Shown: in pieces, positions 56,441-64,000 of the stretch | How positions within the stretch are numbered: position 1 is the first letter of the stretch | Layout: each line of letters opens with the position of its first letter | Source: Pseudomonadota bacterium | GTDB taxonomy: Bacteria; Pseudomonadota; Gammaproteobacteria; Steroidobacterales; Steroidobacteraceae | Direction of reading: 5' to 3' | NCBI GenBank assembly: GCA_021805275.1 | Contig: JAJZFQ010000131.1 | Coordinates: forward strand, 1 to 64,000 | DNA length: 64,000 bases | Made by a program: the position numbers and the translations under genes | Notes under the pieces: generated by a model | Databases searched by the model: none | Seen by the model: the letters and a program-made list of their open reading frames with translations, nothing else | Told to the model about the DNA's origin: nothing

Positions 56441-57353
56441 GCAGCCCGCGCACCTGCGCCCGACCCCCCGCACGGTGAAGGTGGCGGCGATCCAGATGTC
56501 CTGCGGCTGGGACGCCGAGGCGAACCGCATCCACGCCGAGCGCCTGGTGCGCGAGGCCGCCGCCGCCGGCGCGCAGGTCATCCTGCTGCCGGAGCTGTTC
56601 GAGACGCCGTATTTCTGCATCGAGCAGGACGCCCGCCACCTGCGTCTGGCGAGCACCGTGGAGGAGAATCTCGCGGTGCGCCGCTTCCGCGCCGTGGCGC
56701 GCGAGCTCCGCGTCGTGTTGCCGATCAGCTTGTTCGAGCGGGCCGGGCCGGTGTACTTCAATTCCGTGGCGATGATCGATGCCGACGGCGCTGTGCTCGG
56801 CGTGTACCGCAAGTCGCACATTCCGAACGGGCCGGGGTACCAGGAGAAGAACTACTTCAGCCCCGGGGACAGCGGCTTCAAGGTCTGGCCGACCCGCTTC
56901 GGGCGTATCGGCGTCGGGATCTGCTGGGACCAGTGGTTCCCCGAGACGGCCCGCGCCATGGTGCTCGGCGGGGCGCAGCTCCTGCTCTATCCGACCGCCA
57001 TCGGCAGCGAGCCGCCGCCGGCGCTGCCCGTGGACTCGCGGGCGCATTGGCAACGGACCCAGCAGGGCCACGCGGCGGCCAACCTGACCCCGTTGATCGC
57101 GGCCAACCGCTACGGGCTCGAGCGCTCGCTGCAGGACCCCGAGGGGCTGTATCTGCGCTTTTACGGCTCCTCGTTCATCACCGATGCGCTCGGCGCGAAG
57201 ATCGCCGAGGCGCCCGCGGAGGGCGATGCGGTGCTGATCGCCGAGTTCGATCTGGATCACACCTCAGCCCTGCGCGACAACTGGTTCGTGTTCCGCGACC
57301 GGCGCCCCGAGCTCTACGGCGCGCTGGTCACGCTTGACGGTCGCAGCCGATGA
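56433..57353 (+). CDS. aguB: Carbon-nitrogen hydrolase, N-carbamoylputrescine amidase-like
   Basis: A 306-residue nitrilase-superfamily enzyme. The catalytic triad is Glu54 (LLPELFETPYFC), Lys127 (YRKSHIPNGPGYQEKNYF) and Cys164 (GICWDQWFPE). These three blocks are almost diagnostic for AguB, which hydrolyses N-carbamoylputrescine to putrescine. Its usual partner AguA (agmatine deiminase) is not beside it. Instead it overlaps the oxidoreductase upstream by 8 bases and the ATP-grasp gene downstream by 4 (ATGA). The enzyme family is clear; the substrate in this context is less certain. Confidence 0.88.
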   Translation: MVEQPAHLRPTPRTVKVAAIQMSCGWDAEANRIHAERLVREAAAAGAQVILLPELFETPYFCIEQDARHLRLASTVEENLAVRRFRAVARELRVVLPISLFERAGPVYFNSVAMIDADGAVLGVYRKSHIPNGPGYQEKNYFSPGDSGFKVWPTRFGRIGVGICWDQWFPETARAMVLGGAQLLLYPTAIGSEPPPALPVDSRAHWQRTQQGHAAANLTPLIAANRYGLERSLQDPEGLYLRFYGSSFITDALGAKIAEAPAEGDAVLIAEFDLDHTSALRDNWFVFRDRRPELYGALVTLDGRSR

Positions 57354-58285
57354 GCGGCCCCGTCGGCTCGCCAGGCGGTGCTGGCCGCGTCGCACTGGTC
57401 AGTGCGCGCGCCGCGCGCGGTCTCGACGAGGACATGCCGCTGCTCCTGCCGGCGCTCGAGGCCGCGGGCCTGCACCCGCAGATCGTCGATTGGGACGACC
57501 CGCAGGTGCCCTGGGCACAGTACGACCTGGCGCTGCTGCGCTCGACCTGGGATTACACGGACCGGCTGGCGCAGTTCCGGGGCTGGCTCGCGCAGGTCGC
57601 CTCACTGACACGGCTGCACAACCCCTACTCGCTGGTCATGTGGAACACGGACAAGCACTACCTGCGCGAGCTGGCGGCGCAGGGGCTGCCGGCGGTCGCG
57701 AGTGCGTTCATCGAGCCGGGCGAGACGCCGCGACCGGCCATCGAGCGATTCCTCGCCGCCCAGTCGTGCGCGGAGTTCGTCATCAAACCGGCCGTGGGGT
57801 CCGGCTCGCGCGGGGCGCGCCGCCTGGGTCGCGAGCAGCTCCCCGAGGCGCAGGCGCACGCCGCCGGGCTGCTCGCCGCCGACCGCAGCGTGCTCCTGCA
57901 GCCGTATCTGGAGGACGTCGATCACGGCGGGGAAACGGCCCTGCTGTTCTTCGGCGGACGCTTCAGCCACGCCATCCGCAAAGGACCGCTGCTGCTGCGC
58001 AATGCCGATCCCACCCGGGCGCTGTTCGCGCCCGAGCACATCACGGCACGCACGCCGCAGCCAGCCGAGCTCGCGGTGGGCGAGCGGGTCGTGGCGACGC
58101 TCGCCGCCGAGCAGCTGGGCGGACGGGCGCCGCTCTATGCGCGGGTCGATCTGCTGCGCGACGCGGCCGGTGCCCCATTCGTGCTCGAACTCGAGCTGAC
58201 CGAGCCGTCGCTGTTCCTCGGATTTGCCGACGGCGCGGCCGAGCGGTTCGCGCGGCAGGTCGCCGAGCTGGTGCGCGCCGGCTGA
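57350..58285 (+). CDS. ATP-grasp domain protein (RimK/glutathione synthase-like)
   Basis: A 311-residue ATP-grasp-type protein. Features are the N-terminal DYDLALLRSTWDYTD-like block (YDLALLRSTWDYTDRL), MWNTDKHYLRELAAQG, the ATP-binding Lys and glycine loop in FVIKPAVGSGSRGARRL, LLQPYLEDVDHGGETALLFF, and the metal-binding ELELTEPSLFL near the end. The WDY and NPYSLVMWNTDKHYL motifs are common to a COG0189-like subgroup of unknown substrate. It should ligate an acid to an amine or thiol with ATP. Coupled to the aguB-like gene by ATGA. Confidence 0.8.
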   Translation: MSGPVGSPGGAGRVALVSARAARGLDEDMPLLLPALEAAGLHPQIVDWDDPQVPWAQYDLALLRSTWDYTDRLAQFRGWLAQVASLTRLHNPYSLVMWNTDKHYLRELAAQGLPAVASAFIEPGETPRPAIERFLAAQSCAEFVIKPAVGSGSRGARRLGREQLPEAQAHAAGLLAADRSVLLQPYLEDVDHGGETALLFFGGRFSHAIRKGPLLLRNADPTRALFAPEHITARTPQPAELAVGERVVATLAAEQLGGRAPLYARVDLLRDAAGAPFVLELELTEPSLFLGFADGAAERFARQVAELVRAG

Positions 58286-58294
58286 CCGGCTCGC

Positions 58295-58897
58295 TCAGGG
58301 GCGCGGTTCGCGCCGCCAGAGCAGCGTGCGGTTGTTTGCGGGCATGGGGCAGTCCTCGACCAGGGTGAACCCGCTCTGGCGCGCCAACGCATCGACGGCG
58401 CTGAACTCGCGGATGCCGCTCTCCGGCGAGCGCCGCTTCAGCCAGGTGTCGAACGTCTCGTTGCTCGCGCTCGTGAACGCCCCGTCGTAGTTGAACGGAC
58501 CATACACGGCGAGCACGGCAGCCGCACTCAGCACGCCGGGCAGCGCCGCGAACAGCGCGCGCACGCTCGACCAGCTCATGATATGCAGCGTGTTGGCGGT
58601 GAACAGCGCATCGTATCGGGCCTGCGGCCAGCGGCCGGTGACATCGAGCGTCAGCGGCGGCGGCAGGTTCACCAGTCCCGACTCCTCGATCCACCGGCGG
58701 ATGCCGGGCAGGTTCTCCGCGCAGTCCGAGGTCTGCCAGGTGAGCTCACGCAGCGCGGCAGCGAAGTGCACCGCGTGCTGTCCGGTGCCGCTGCCGACCT
58801 CGAGCACGTGGCGCCGATCCGCGAAATGCCGCTGCAGCACCGCGAGGATCGGATCGCGGTTGCGCTCGCAGGCCTCGGAGTAGGGTTTGTCCAGCAC
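58295..58897 (-). CDS. DUF938 SAM-dependent methyltransferase-like protein
   Basis: A 200-residue DUF938 protein. The N-terminal KPYSEACERNRDPILAVL and SAM-binding VLEVGSGTGQHAVHFAAAL are family markers, as is LFTANTLHIMSW. The substrate is unknown. The GTG start gives the family N-terminus; a much longer frame upstream is antisense-like and overlaps the next gene. It lies 17 bases after the methyltransferase gene, so the two are probably one unit, and it converges on the ATP-grasp gene. Confidence 0.82.
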   Translation of the reverse strand: MLDKPYSEACERNRDPILAVLQRHFADRRHVLEVGSGTGQHAVHFAAALRELTWQTSDCAENLPGIRRWIEESGLVNLPPPLTLDVTGRWPQARYDALFTANTLHIMSWSSVRALFAALPGVLSAAAVLAVYGPFNYDGAFTSASNETFDTWLKRRSPESGIREFSAVDALARQSGFTLVEDCPMPANNRTLLWRREPRP

Positions 58898-58914
58898 GCT
58901 GTGGCCGCTCGGCT

Positions 58915-59838
58915 CTACGCGAGTGCCCGGCGCGCAGTCAGGTAGGCCATGCGCTCGGTGCTCACCGCGCCGGGATCCTCGATGACCGGGCGCATGGTGC
59001 GCTCGAACAGCTCGCGCTCCGCGGCGCTGAACTGCTCGGCCATGATACGACTCAGCGGCGGGGCGAGCGGGTGCGGGGTGCTCTCGAGGAACACCTCCCA
59101 GGAGCGCATGATCGAGGGGTAGGTATCGATGTGCAGCTCCAGATGCACCTCGGCGAAACCGGCTGCCTGCGCGAAGCGCGGCAGGTCGCGCTCGGAATAG
59201 CTGGCGATCGCGCTGGCGCGGATCTTCTCCTCCGTGTCCGGATACTGCGCCGCCTTCCAGCGATGCAGCAGAGGCATCATGGGATTCAGCGCCGCAGGCG
59301 CGGTGGCCTCGATCACGGTGCGGATCGCCTGCGCGGCCACCGCCTCGTCGAGGAACACGGGCTCGGCGAGCGAGATGCGGCCCCCGGGCTTGAGCACCCG
59401 GTGGAACTCGCGCAGCGCGGCGAGCTTGTCGGGCACGTACGCGAGCACCGAACGCGTGCAGACCGCATCGAGCGATGCATCGGCGATGCCCTCGAGCCGA
59501 TCGGCGGGGGCCTGCAGGAACGCGCATCGGTCTGCCACCCCGCGTGCGAGCGCCTGTTCGCGGGCGTGCTGCAGCAGCGGGGCTGAGATATCCGTGAGCC
59601 ACACCCGCAGCGCACCGGCCGTCCGCTCGATGGCCCGCAGGGCGAGCAGCCCCTCGCCCGTCCCGACGTCCGCGATGCTCTGACCGGCGGTGAGCTGCGC
59701 TCCCTCGAGCACCCGCTCGATGTAGCGATCGACGAGCGCGCGCATGGCCTGCTCGTAGTGCGGATCGCCGGCGTGGCGCCGGTGCAGCAGCCATTGCGAC
59801 CAGAGGTCACCGGCCGCCAGGGGCTCGTTACTGCCCAT
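58915..59838 (-). CDS. Class I SAM-dependent methyltransferase
   Basis: A 307-residue methyltransferase. Motif I is IADVGTGEGLLALRA (about 55-69), the acidic loop is LTDISAPLL, and post-I DAVCTRSVLAYVPDKLAALREFHRVLKPGGR covers the conserved region about 125-155. The C-terminal half includes HRWKAAQYPDTEEKI, not assigned to a known substrate class. Cytoplasmic. No neighbouring gene identifies the acceptor. Confidence 0.82.
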   Translation of the reverse strand: MGSNEPLAAGDLWSQWLLHRRHAGDPHYEQAMRALVDRYIERVLEGAQLTAGQSIADVGTGEGLLALRAIERTAGALRVWLTDISAPLLQHAREQALARGVADRCAFLQAPADRLEGIADASLDAVCTRSVLAYVPDKLAALREFHRVLKPGGRISLAEPVFLDEAVAAQAIRTVIEATAPAALNPMMPLLHRWKAAQYPDTEEKIRASAIASYSERDLPRFAQAAGFAEVHLELHIDTYPSIMRSWEVFLESTPHPLAPPLSRIMAEQFSAAERELFERTMRPVIEDPGAVSTERMAYLTARRALA

Positions 59839-59906
59839 GTCCCGTCCGCCGGCCGATCTGGGTGCCCCCGGTTGCGCCCGCAGGCCGGCGTGCCGGTTCG
59901 CGACGC

Positions 59907-61517
59907 TCAGCCTTCAAGGTACTGGCGCTGCGCGGCGGGGGAGGGCGGCGTGTACTGATACATCCAAGTCTCGGTGAGCGCCTGGCCGTTCAGCGCCAGG
60001 TACAGCCGCAGATCGATCTGCTGCTGCGCCGCGCCCGGCACCAGGTCGAACATCGCCCGCCAGCCCTTGATCGGCACGAGCGGCCGGGCGGAGACCAGCT
60101 GCACCTGCCCCTGCGAGGCGCTCACCACGGCGTCCACGTTGTCGCCGGCGGTGAGCATGGACAGGTCGCCGCCGACGAAATCCACCACGAAGCGCCAGGA
60201 GAATTCGCTGCGCTTCTGGCCGACGATGCCCCCGATGCCGTCGCGCGTGGCCTGCACCTGCGCCAGCGGGGGCTTGAAGGGATTCTCCTGGCACCAGTAG
60301 AGACGGTAGCCGTAGGTGTAATCGCGGCCGGGCACGATCTCCTCGGCGGGATTCCAGAACGCCACGATGTTGTCCATCGTCTCATCGATGGTCGGAATCT
60401 CCACCAGCATGACCGCCCCCTTGCCCCAGGCGCCCTTCGGCGCCACCCAGCAGCTCGGTCGGCGGTTGTACCAGACGCCGTCGTCCTGGTAGTCGGCGAA
60501 CCGGTGATCGCGCTGCATCAGGCCGAAGCCACGCGGATTGTCGTCCAGGTAGGCGTTCACGCGCAGCGTGCCCGGATTGGTGAGTGGCCGCCAGATCCAC
60601 TCCCCGACACCGGTGTGCATCTGCAGGCCGTCGGAATCGTGGATCTGCGGCCGCCAGTCGTCGGCGACCCGGTGGTCGTTCTGCCCGACCAGATACATGC
60701 TGGTGCCCGGCGCGATGCCGAGCCGCGCGATCTGCCGCCGCGGGTAGAGCGTGAAGTCCACGTCCATCACCAGGGTGCTGGCGACGTCGATGATGAACCG
60801 GTAAGCGCCGGCGACACTCGGGGAATCGAGCAGTGCGTAGACGGTGAGCAGCGTCGACTCGCGCGCCGGCTGCTCCAGATAAAATGCGACGAAGTCCGGA
60901 AACTCCTCCGGCTGCGGCATGCCCGTGTCGATGGCGAGCCCACGCTGGGACATCCCGTACTGTCCGGTGCCGTCGACGGCGCGGAAGTACGAGGCGCCCT
61001 GGAACACCGCCCGGTCGTCCGTCCAGTTGGTGTGAAAAAGCACGTTGAAGCCGGAGAAGCCGAGCGTCGCCGGGATGTCCGCCGGCTTCAGCCCCGAGCG
61101 GCTGTAATCGAACAGCTTCGGGTCGAACAGGATCTGCCGGGCGAGTCCCTGCTCGAGCGCATACATGCGCACCGCGCGGGTCATCGTGAAGCCCAGGTGG
61201 TCGAAGCGGATGCGGAAGAACAGCTCATCCTCGTACCACAGCGTGCGCTGCGGCTGGTAGGTGATCGACTCCCACTGGTCCCAGGAGAGTTTGGCGATCC
61301 CCGGGGGCAGGGGCGCGAGCGGCTCGCTGTAGACAGTCAGGGACAGCGAGCGCGCTAGCGCCTTCAGCGAGGCGAACGAGAACGGCCGTGGGGTACCGAA
61401 GTGGGTGACGCCGAGGGGCGGCCCCTGCGGACGTTTCTTGCGTGTGAACTCCAGGGGCCAGGGGGCGACAGCGGCGAGGCTTGCTGCGCCACCGCGCAAA
61501 AATCCACGTCGATGCAT
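59907..61517 (-). CDS. opgD: Glucan biosynthesis protein OpgD (Tat-exported)
   Basis: A 536-residue MdoG-family protein. The N-terminus RRGFLRGGAASLAAVAPWP is a twin-arginine signal, which marks OpgD as opposed to Sec-exported OpgG. The MdoG fold is seen in FGTPRPFSFASLKALA, LSWDQWESITYQPQRTLWY, and DDGVWYNRRPSCWVAPKGAWGKGA over the first and middle parts, and the C-terminal beta-sandwich ends TETWMYQYTPP. OpgD adjusts the backbone of osmoregulated periplasmic glucans. GCGGAGGAC precedes the ATG. It is third in opgG-opgH-opgD. Confidence 0.9.
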   Translation of the reverse strand: MHRRGFLRGGAASLAAVAPWPLEFTRKKRPQGPPLGVTHFGTPRPFSFASLKALARSLSLTVYSEPLAPLPPGIAKLSWDQWESITYQPQRTLWYEDELFFRIRFDHLGFTMTRAVRMYALEQGLARQILFDPKLFDYSRSGLKPADIPATLGFSGFNVLFHTNWTDDRAVFQGASYFRAVDGTGQYGMSQRGLAIDTGMPQPEEFPDFVAFYLEQPARESTLLTVYALLDSPSVAGAYRFIIDVASTLVMDVDFTLYPRRQIARLGIAPGTSMYLVGQNDHRVADDWRPQIHDSDGLQMHTGVGEWIWRPLTNPGTLRVNAYLDDNPRGFGLMQRDHRFADYQDDGVWYNRRPSCWVAPKGAWGKGAVMLVEIPTIDETMDNIVAFWNPAEEIVPGRDYTYGYRLYWCQENPFKPPLAQVQATRDGIGGIVGQKRSEFSWRFVVDFVGGDLSMLTAGDNVDAVVSASQGQVQLVSARPLVPIKGWRAMFDLVPGAAQQQIDLRLYLALNGQALTETWMYQYTPPSPAAQRQYLEG

Positions 61518-61536
61518 CAAACTGTCCTCCGCGTAG

Positions 61537-63528
61537 TCACCAGATCGAGTGCTTGCGCCGCCGCAGCGCCTCGCGCACGCTGAACGCATATTGCAGCGCC
61601 TGCGGCCGCATTGGCAGCGGGACGTGCGGCGGGACCCGGTCCTCCAGGTCACGCAGCAGCTCGCGTGCGGCCGCCGGGTCGGCGTGCGGGTCGGGCGGCC
61701 TCCGGGTTGCCGCCGGCGGATGCGCCAGGCTGCTCTGCAGCGCCGCGAGCTCGGCCGGCGGATCGCTTTCCTCGGGGGTCAGGAGCAGGCGGTGGCGGCG
61801 CAGCCACTGGCCGGGTGCGACCCGGCTGGTGAACATCGTCAGCGGCACCGACAGCACCATGCCGGCGATGACCGGCAGCAGCCAGCCGATGTAGCGCGGC
61901 GCGAACTGCAGGATGAGCGCCCCCCAGGTCAGCCCGATCAGCACATGCCCGGCGTGCCGCCGCAGCGCTTCGGCGAGGCTGATGCCGCGATCGCCGCGCT
62001 CCTGCGCGTGCCAGAGGACCGGCTTGCCGGCGAGCGTGCTCACCACGAAGGCGGTGTGAAAGAGCATCATCGCCGGGGCGAGCAGGATGCTGAAGATCTG
62101 CTCGATCAGGAGGCTGAGCGCGATGCGCGATGGGCCGCCGAATCGCTGCCGCAACGCCGGATCGCGGATCGCGAGCCACGCGGCGAGCGTCTTGGGGCCG
62201 AACAGCGCCACGGCCGTGAGCGACAGCAGCGCGGCGATTTCCCCGTCGCGGTAGTGCGGCCAGTGCGGAAACATGCCGTGCTGGCCCGGCAGGAAATACT
62301 GATGGCCATGCAGCGCCTGCAGGATGACCACGGTCGAGCTCAGCGCGAGCATGAGCAGCCACAGCGGCGAGGTCAGGTAGGAGAGCACCCCACCCACCAG
62401 GTGCAGCCGTGACAGCCAGTGCAGTCCGCGCGCCCGGAGCAACCCGAGATGCTGGATGTTGCCCTGCGCCCAGCGCCGGTCGCGCGCGGCGTAATCGATG
62501 ACGTTGGAGGGAATCTCCTCCCAGCTGCCGTGCTCGATCGGCAACAACCAGACCTCCAGGCCCGCGCGGCGCATGAAGGCCGCCTCGACGAAGTCGTGGC
62601 TGAGGATCTCCCCGCCGAGCGGCGGTGCGCCGGGCAGGCGCGGCAGGGCGCAGAACTCGGCGAATGGCCCGAGGCGCAGGATCGCGTTGTGGCCCCAGTA
62701 GTTGCTCTCACCGAGCTGCCAGTAGGCCAGGCCGCTCGAGAGCATCGGACTGCTCAGGCGCGCGGCAAACTGGATCAGGCGCGCGAACAGTGTGTCGCGC
62801 CCGGCTGGCAGCGGCAGCGCCTGGATGATGCCCGCGCGCGGGTTGGCGTCCATCAGCTGCGCGAGCTCGAGCATCGTCTCGCCCGACATGATGCTGTCGG
62901 CATCCAGCACGATCGCGTAGTCGTACGCGCCACCCCAGTTGTTGATGAAATCGGCGATGTTGCCGGCCTTGCGCGCGGTGTTCTCCGGCCGGCGGCGATA
63001 GAAGATGCGCCCGCGCGCGCCATGGCGGGTCACCAGGTCGCGCCAGGCCGCCTCTTCGGCCGCGCCGATTTCGCGTTGGCGCGTGTCGGAGAGGATGAAC
63101 AGATCGAATGCGCCCTGCGCGGGCAGGCGCGCGAGCGAGGACCAGATCACGTCGAGTCCGGCCGCCACGCGCGTGGTGTCCTCGTTGTAGATGGGCATGA
63201 TCACGGCGGTGCGGCCGCGCAGCGGCGCCTCGGCCCGCCAGCGCTCGTGGATCTGGGCGCTGTCCGCGCCGCGCATCCGGACCACCCAGCCGGCGGCGGC
63301 CGTCCAGAAGGAACTCGCGATCCAGGTGAACAGGACGAAGAAGATTGCGAGGCCCACGCGGTCGAGCGCGTTCAGGCCGTTGGCCGCGAGGATGTCCCAC
63401 ATCATGGTGGTGGCCGCCGCCGCGGTGAGCAGCGTCAGCGTGAAGAACACCGAGCGGCGCCGTCGCGCCAGGTGCGACAGCCAGTCCGGCGGCGGCTTCA
63501 CGATCCCGGGGTCCACTGATACGTCCAT
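61537..63528 (-). CDS. opgH: Glucans biosynthesis glucosyltransferase OpgH
   Basis: A 663-residue inner-membrane GT2 glycosyltransferase. Two helices lie before the catalytic domain (about 27-48, 60-82), then the D,D,D,(R)xxRW signature: IVLDADSIMSG, SHDFVEAAFMRRAG, DRRWAQGN. Several helices follow (about 385-590). It polymerises the beta-1,2-glucan backbone from UDP-glucose and passes it to the periplasm. It is shorter than the 847-residue E. coli protein and close to Xanthomonas HrpM in size. It overlaps opgG by 31 bases. Confidence 0.93.
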   Translation of the reverse strand: MDVSVDPGIVKPPPDWLSHLARRRRSVFFTLTLLTAAAATTMMWDILAANGLNALDRVGLAIFFVLFTWIASSFWTAAAGWVVRMRGADSAQIHERWRAEAPLRGRTAVIMPIYNEDTTRVAAGLDVIWSSLARLPAQGAFDLFILSDTRQREIGAAEEAAWRDLVTRHGARGRIFYRRRPENTARKAGNIADFINNWGGAYDYAIVLDADSIMSGETMLELAQLMDANPRAGIIQALPLPAGRDTLFARLIQFAARLSSPMLSSGLAYWQLGESNYWGHNAILRLGPFAEFCALPRLPGAPPLGGEILSHDFVEAAFMRRAGLEVWLLPIEHGSWEEIPSNVIDYAARDRRWAQGNIQHLGLLRARGLHWLSRLHLVGGVLSYLTSPLWLLMLALSSTVVILQALHGHQYFLPGQHGMFPHWPHYRDGEIAALLSLTAVALFGPKTLAAWLAIRDPALRQRFGGPSRIALSLLIEQIFSILLAPAMMLFHTAFVVSTLAGKPVLWHAQERGDRGISLAEALRRHAGHVLIGLTWGALILQFAPRYIGWLLPVIAGMVLSVPLTMFTSRVAPGQWLRRHRLLLTPEESDPPAELAALQSSLAHPPAATRRPPDPHADPAAARELLRDLEDRVPPHVPLPMRPQALQYAFSVREALRRRKHSIW

Positions 63529-64000
63529 GTCTCGGTCAGCGCCGAGCCGTACAGCTCCAGATAGCAGTGCAGGTCCACCGGCCGGGTACCGGTCGGCTGA
63601 ACCAGGAAGCTCACCCGCCAGTGTCCGTTCTCGGCCAGACGCTGCGTGCGCACCTGCAGGATGCGCGCCCCGACGGCGTTGATCACGGCACGGACCGGCT
63701 GGCTCGCATCCAGGCCCTTGAGGTCCCCGCCGGCGAAGTCGATCAGAGCGTGGCGCGTGCCGCTCACCGCGTGTCCGGCGCGCACCAGCGGCCCGAAGCG
63801 CGTGGCCACTGCCTTGCCACCCGGCGGCCAGCGCTCGCCGGAGTGCAGGTAGGCGGACAGCACGTAGGAGAAGGCGAGCGGCTGGCCGGCGCGCACCGGG
63901 GCGCTGGGCACCCAGTAGGCATCGACGTTGTAGTCGATGTCCTCGCGGCTGGGGATCTCGACCAACTCCACCCCGCCCGAGCCCCAGTTGCCGAGCGGTT
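63498..64000 (-). CDS. opgG: Glucan biosynthesis protein OpgG (3' part, cut by window edge)
   Basis: The last 167 or so codons of an MdoG-family gene; the 5' part lies beyond the window. The frame continues to the edge as PLGNWGSGGVELVEIPSRED. The visible part is the C-terminal immunoglobulin-like domain (ARILQVRTQRLAENGHWRVSF to ETWTYQWTPG). Similarity of the ending to OpgD confirms a paralogue. Position directly before opgH points to OpgG, the glucan-shaping periplasmic partner of OpgH. The signal peptide cannot be checked. Confidence 0.85.
   Translation of the reverse strand, partial: PLGNWGSGGVELVEIPSREDIDYNVDAYWVPSAPVRAGQPLAFSYVLSAYLHSGERWPPGGKAVATRFGPLVRAGHAVSGTRHALIDFAGGDLKGLDASQPVRAVINAVGARILQVRTQRLAENGHWRVSFLVQPTGTRPVDLHCYLELYGSALTETWTYQWTPGS

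Overview
The window reads as a high-GC (roughly 70 %) gammaproteobacterial chromosome. The best fit is the Xanthomonadales/Nevskiales/Steroidobacterales side. Reasons: a SUF iron-sulphur operon headed by an IscR-like Rrf2 regulator and carrying SufU and SufT; the order ffs-dnaX-ybaB-recR; divergent ppsA/ppsR with DUF1249 nearby; a complete mla set; and an opgG-opgH-opgD glucan cluster. This placement is inferred from gene content, not from a tree.

Layout. 0-13 kb: tRNA-Glu, then mostly single housekeeping or catabolic genes (alpha/beta hydrolase, DUF763, MBL-fold hydrolase, OsmC, amidohydrolase, cystathionine beta-lyase, HDOD protein, EamA transporter, sugar-nucleotide epimerase, orphan 2-keto-3-deoxygalactonokinase, DUF1348). 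13-14.5 kb: a decayed stretch with a broken c-type cytochrome whose haem motif is lost. 14.5-22.5 kb: an omega-aminotransferase, then the minus-strand SUF operon (regulator-sufB-C-D-S-U-T-Rieske) with a palindromic operator on the regulator promoter. 22.7-27.7 kb: class I aldolase followed by mlaFEDCB, with mlaA facing it. 27.8-33.3 kb: BepA-like protease, PhoH, peroxiredoxin, GcvR-like protein, dapA and a short BamC-like lipoprotein. 33.4-35.7 kb: a small accessory patch behind tRNA-Ser(GGA) holding a broken Phd/PemK-type toxin-antitoxin pair, an apparently intact PIN/ribbon-helix-helix pair with two matching palindromic operators, and a broken helicase-nuclease gene. 35.8-43.5 kb: aspartate/glutamate racemase, PanE-like reductase, a very large DUF748/AsmA-type protein, Ohr, a GDT1-type transporter, and a MerR regulator diverging from an exported cupredoxin. 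43.6-51.2 kb: SRP RNA, dnaX, ybaB, recR, rsgA, orn, ppsA and ppsR. 51.3-64 kb: DUF1249, a coiled-coil protein of unknown role, Prc protease, a coupled trio (Gfo/Idh oxidoreductase, carbamoylputrescine amidase-like nitrilase, ATP-grasp), two methyltransferases, and opgG(partial)-opgH-opgD.

The genes share an envelope theme: outer-membrane lipid asymmetry (mla), outer-membrane protein quality control (bepA), a BamC-like lipoprotein, a DUF748 protein, Prc, and periplasmic glucans (opg). The most distinctive signals are the divergent MerR/cupredoxin unit, in which two promoters with 20-bp spacers carry the same half-sites in the same register; the twin operators of the PIN module; the short BamC-like protein; and the coupled oxidoreductase-nitrilase-ATP-grasp trio. 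No CRISPR array, insertion sequence or rRNA gene was seen.
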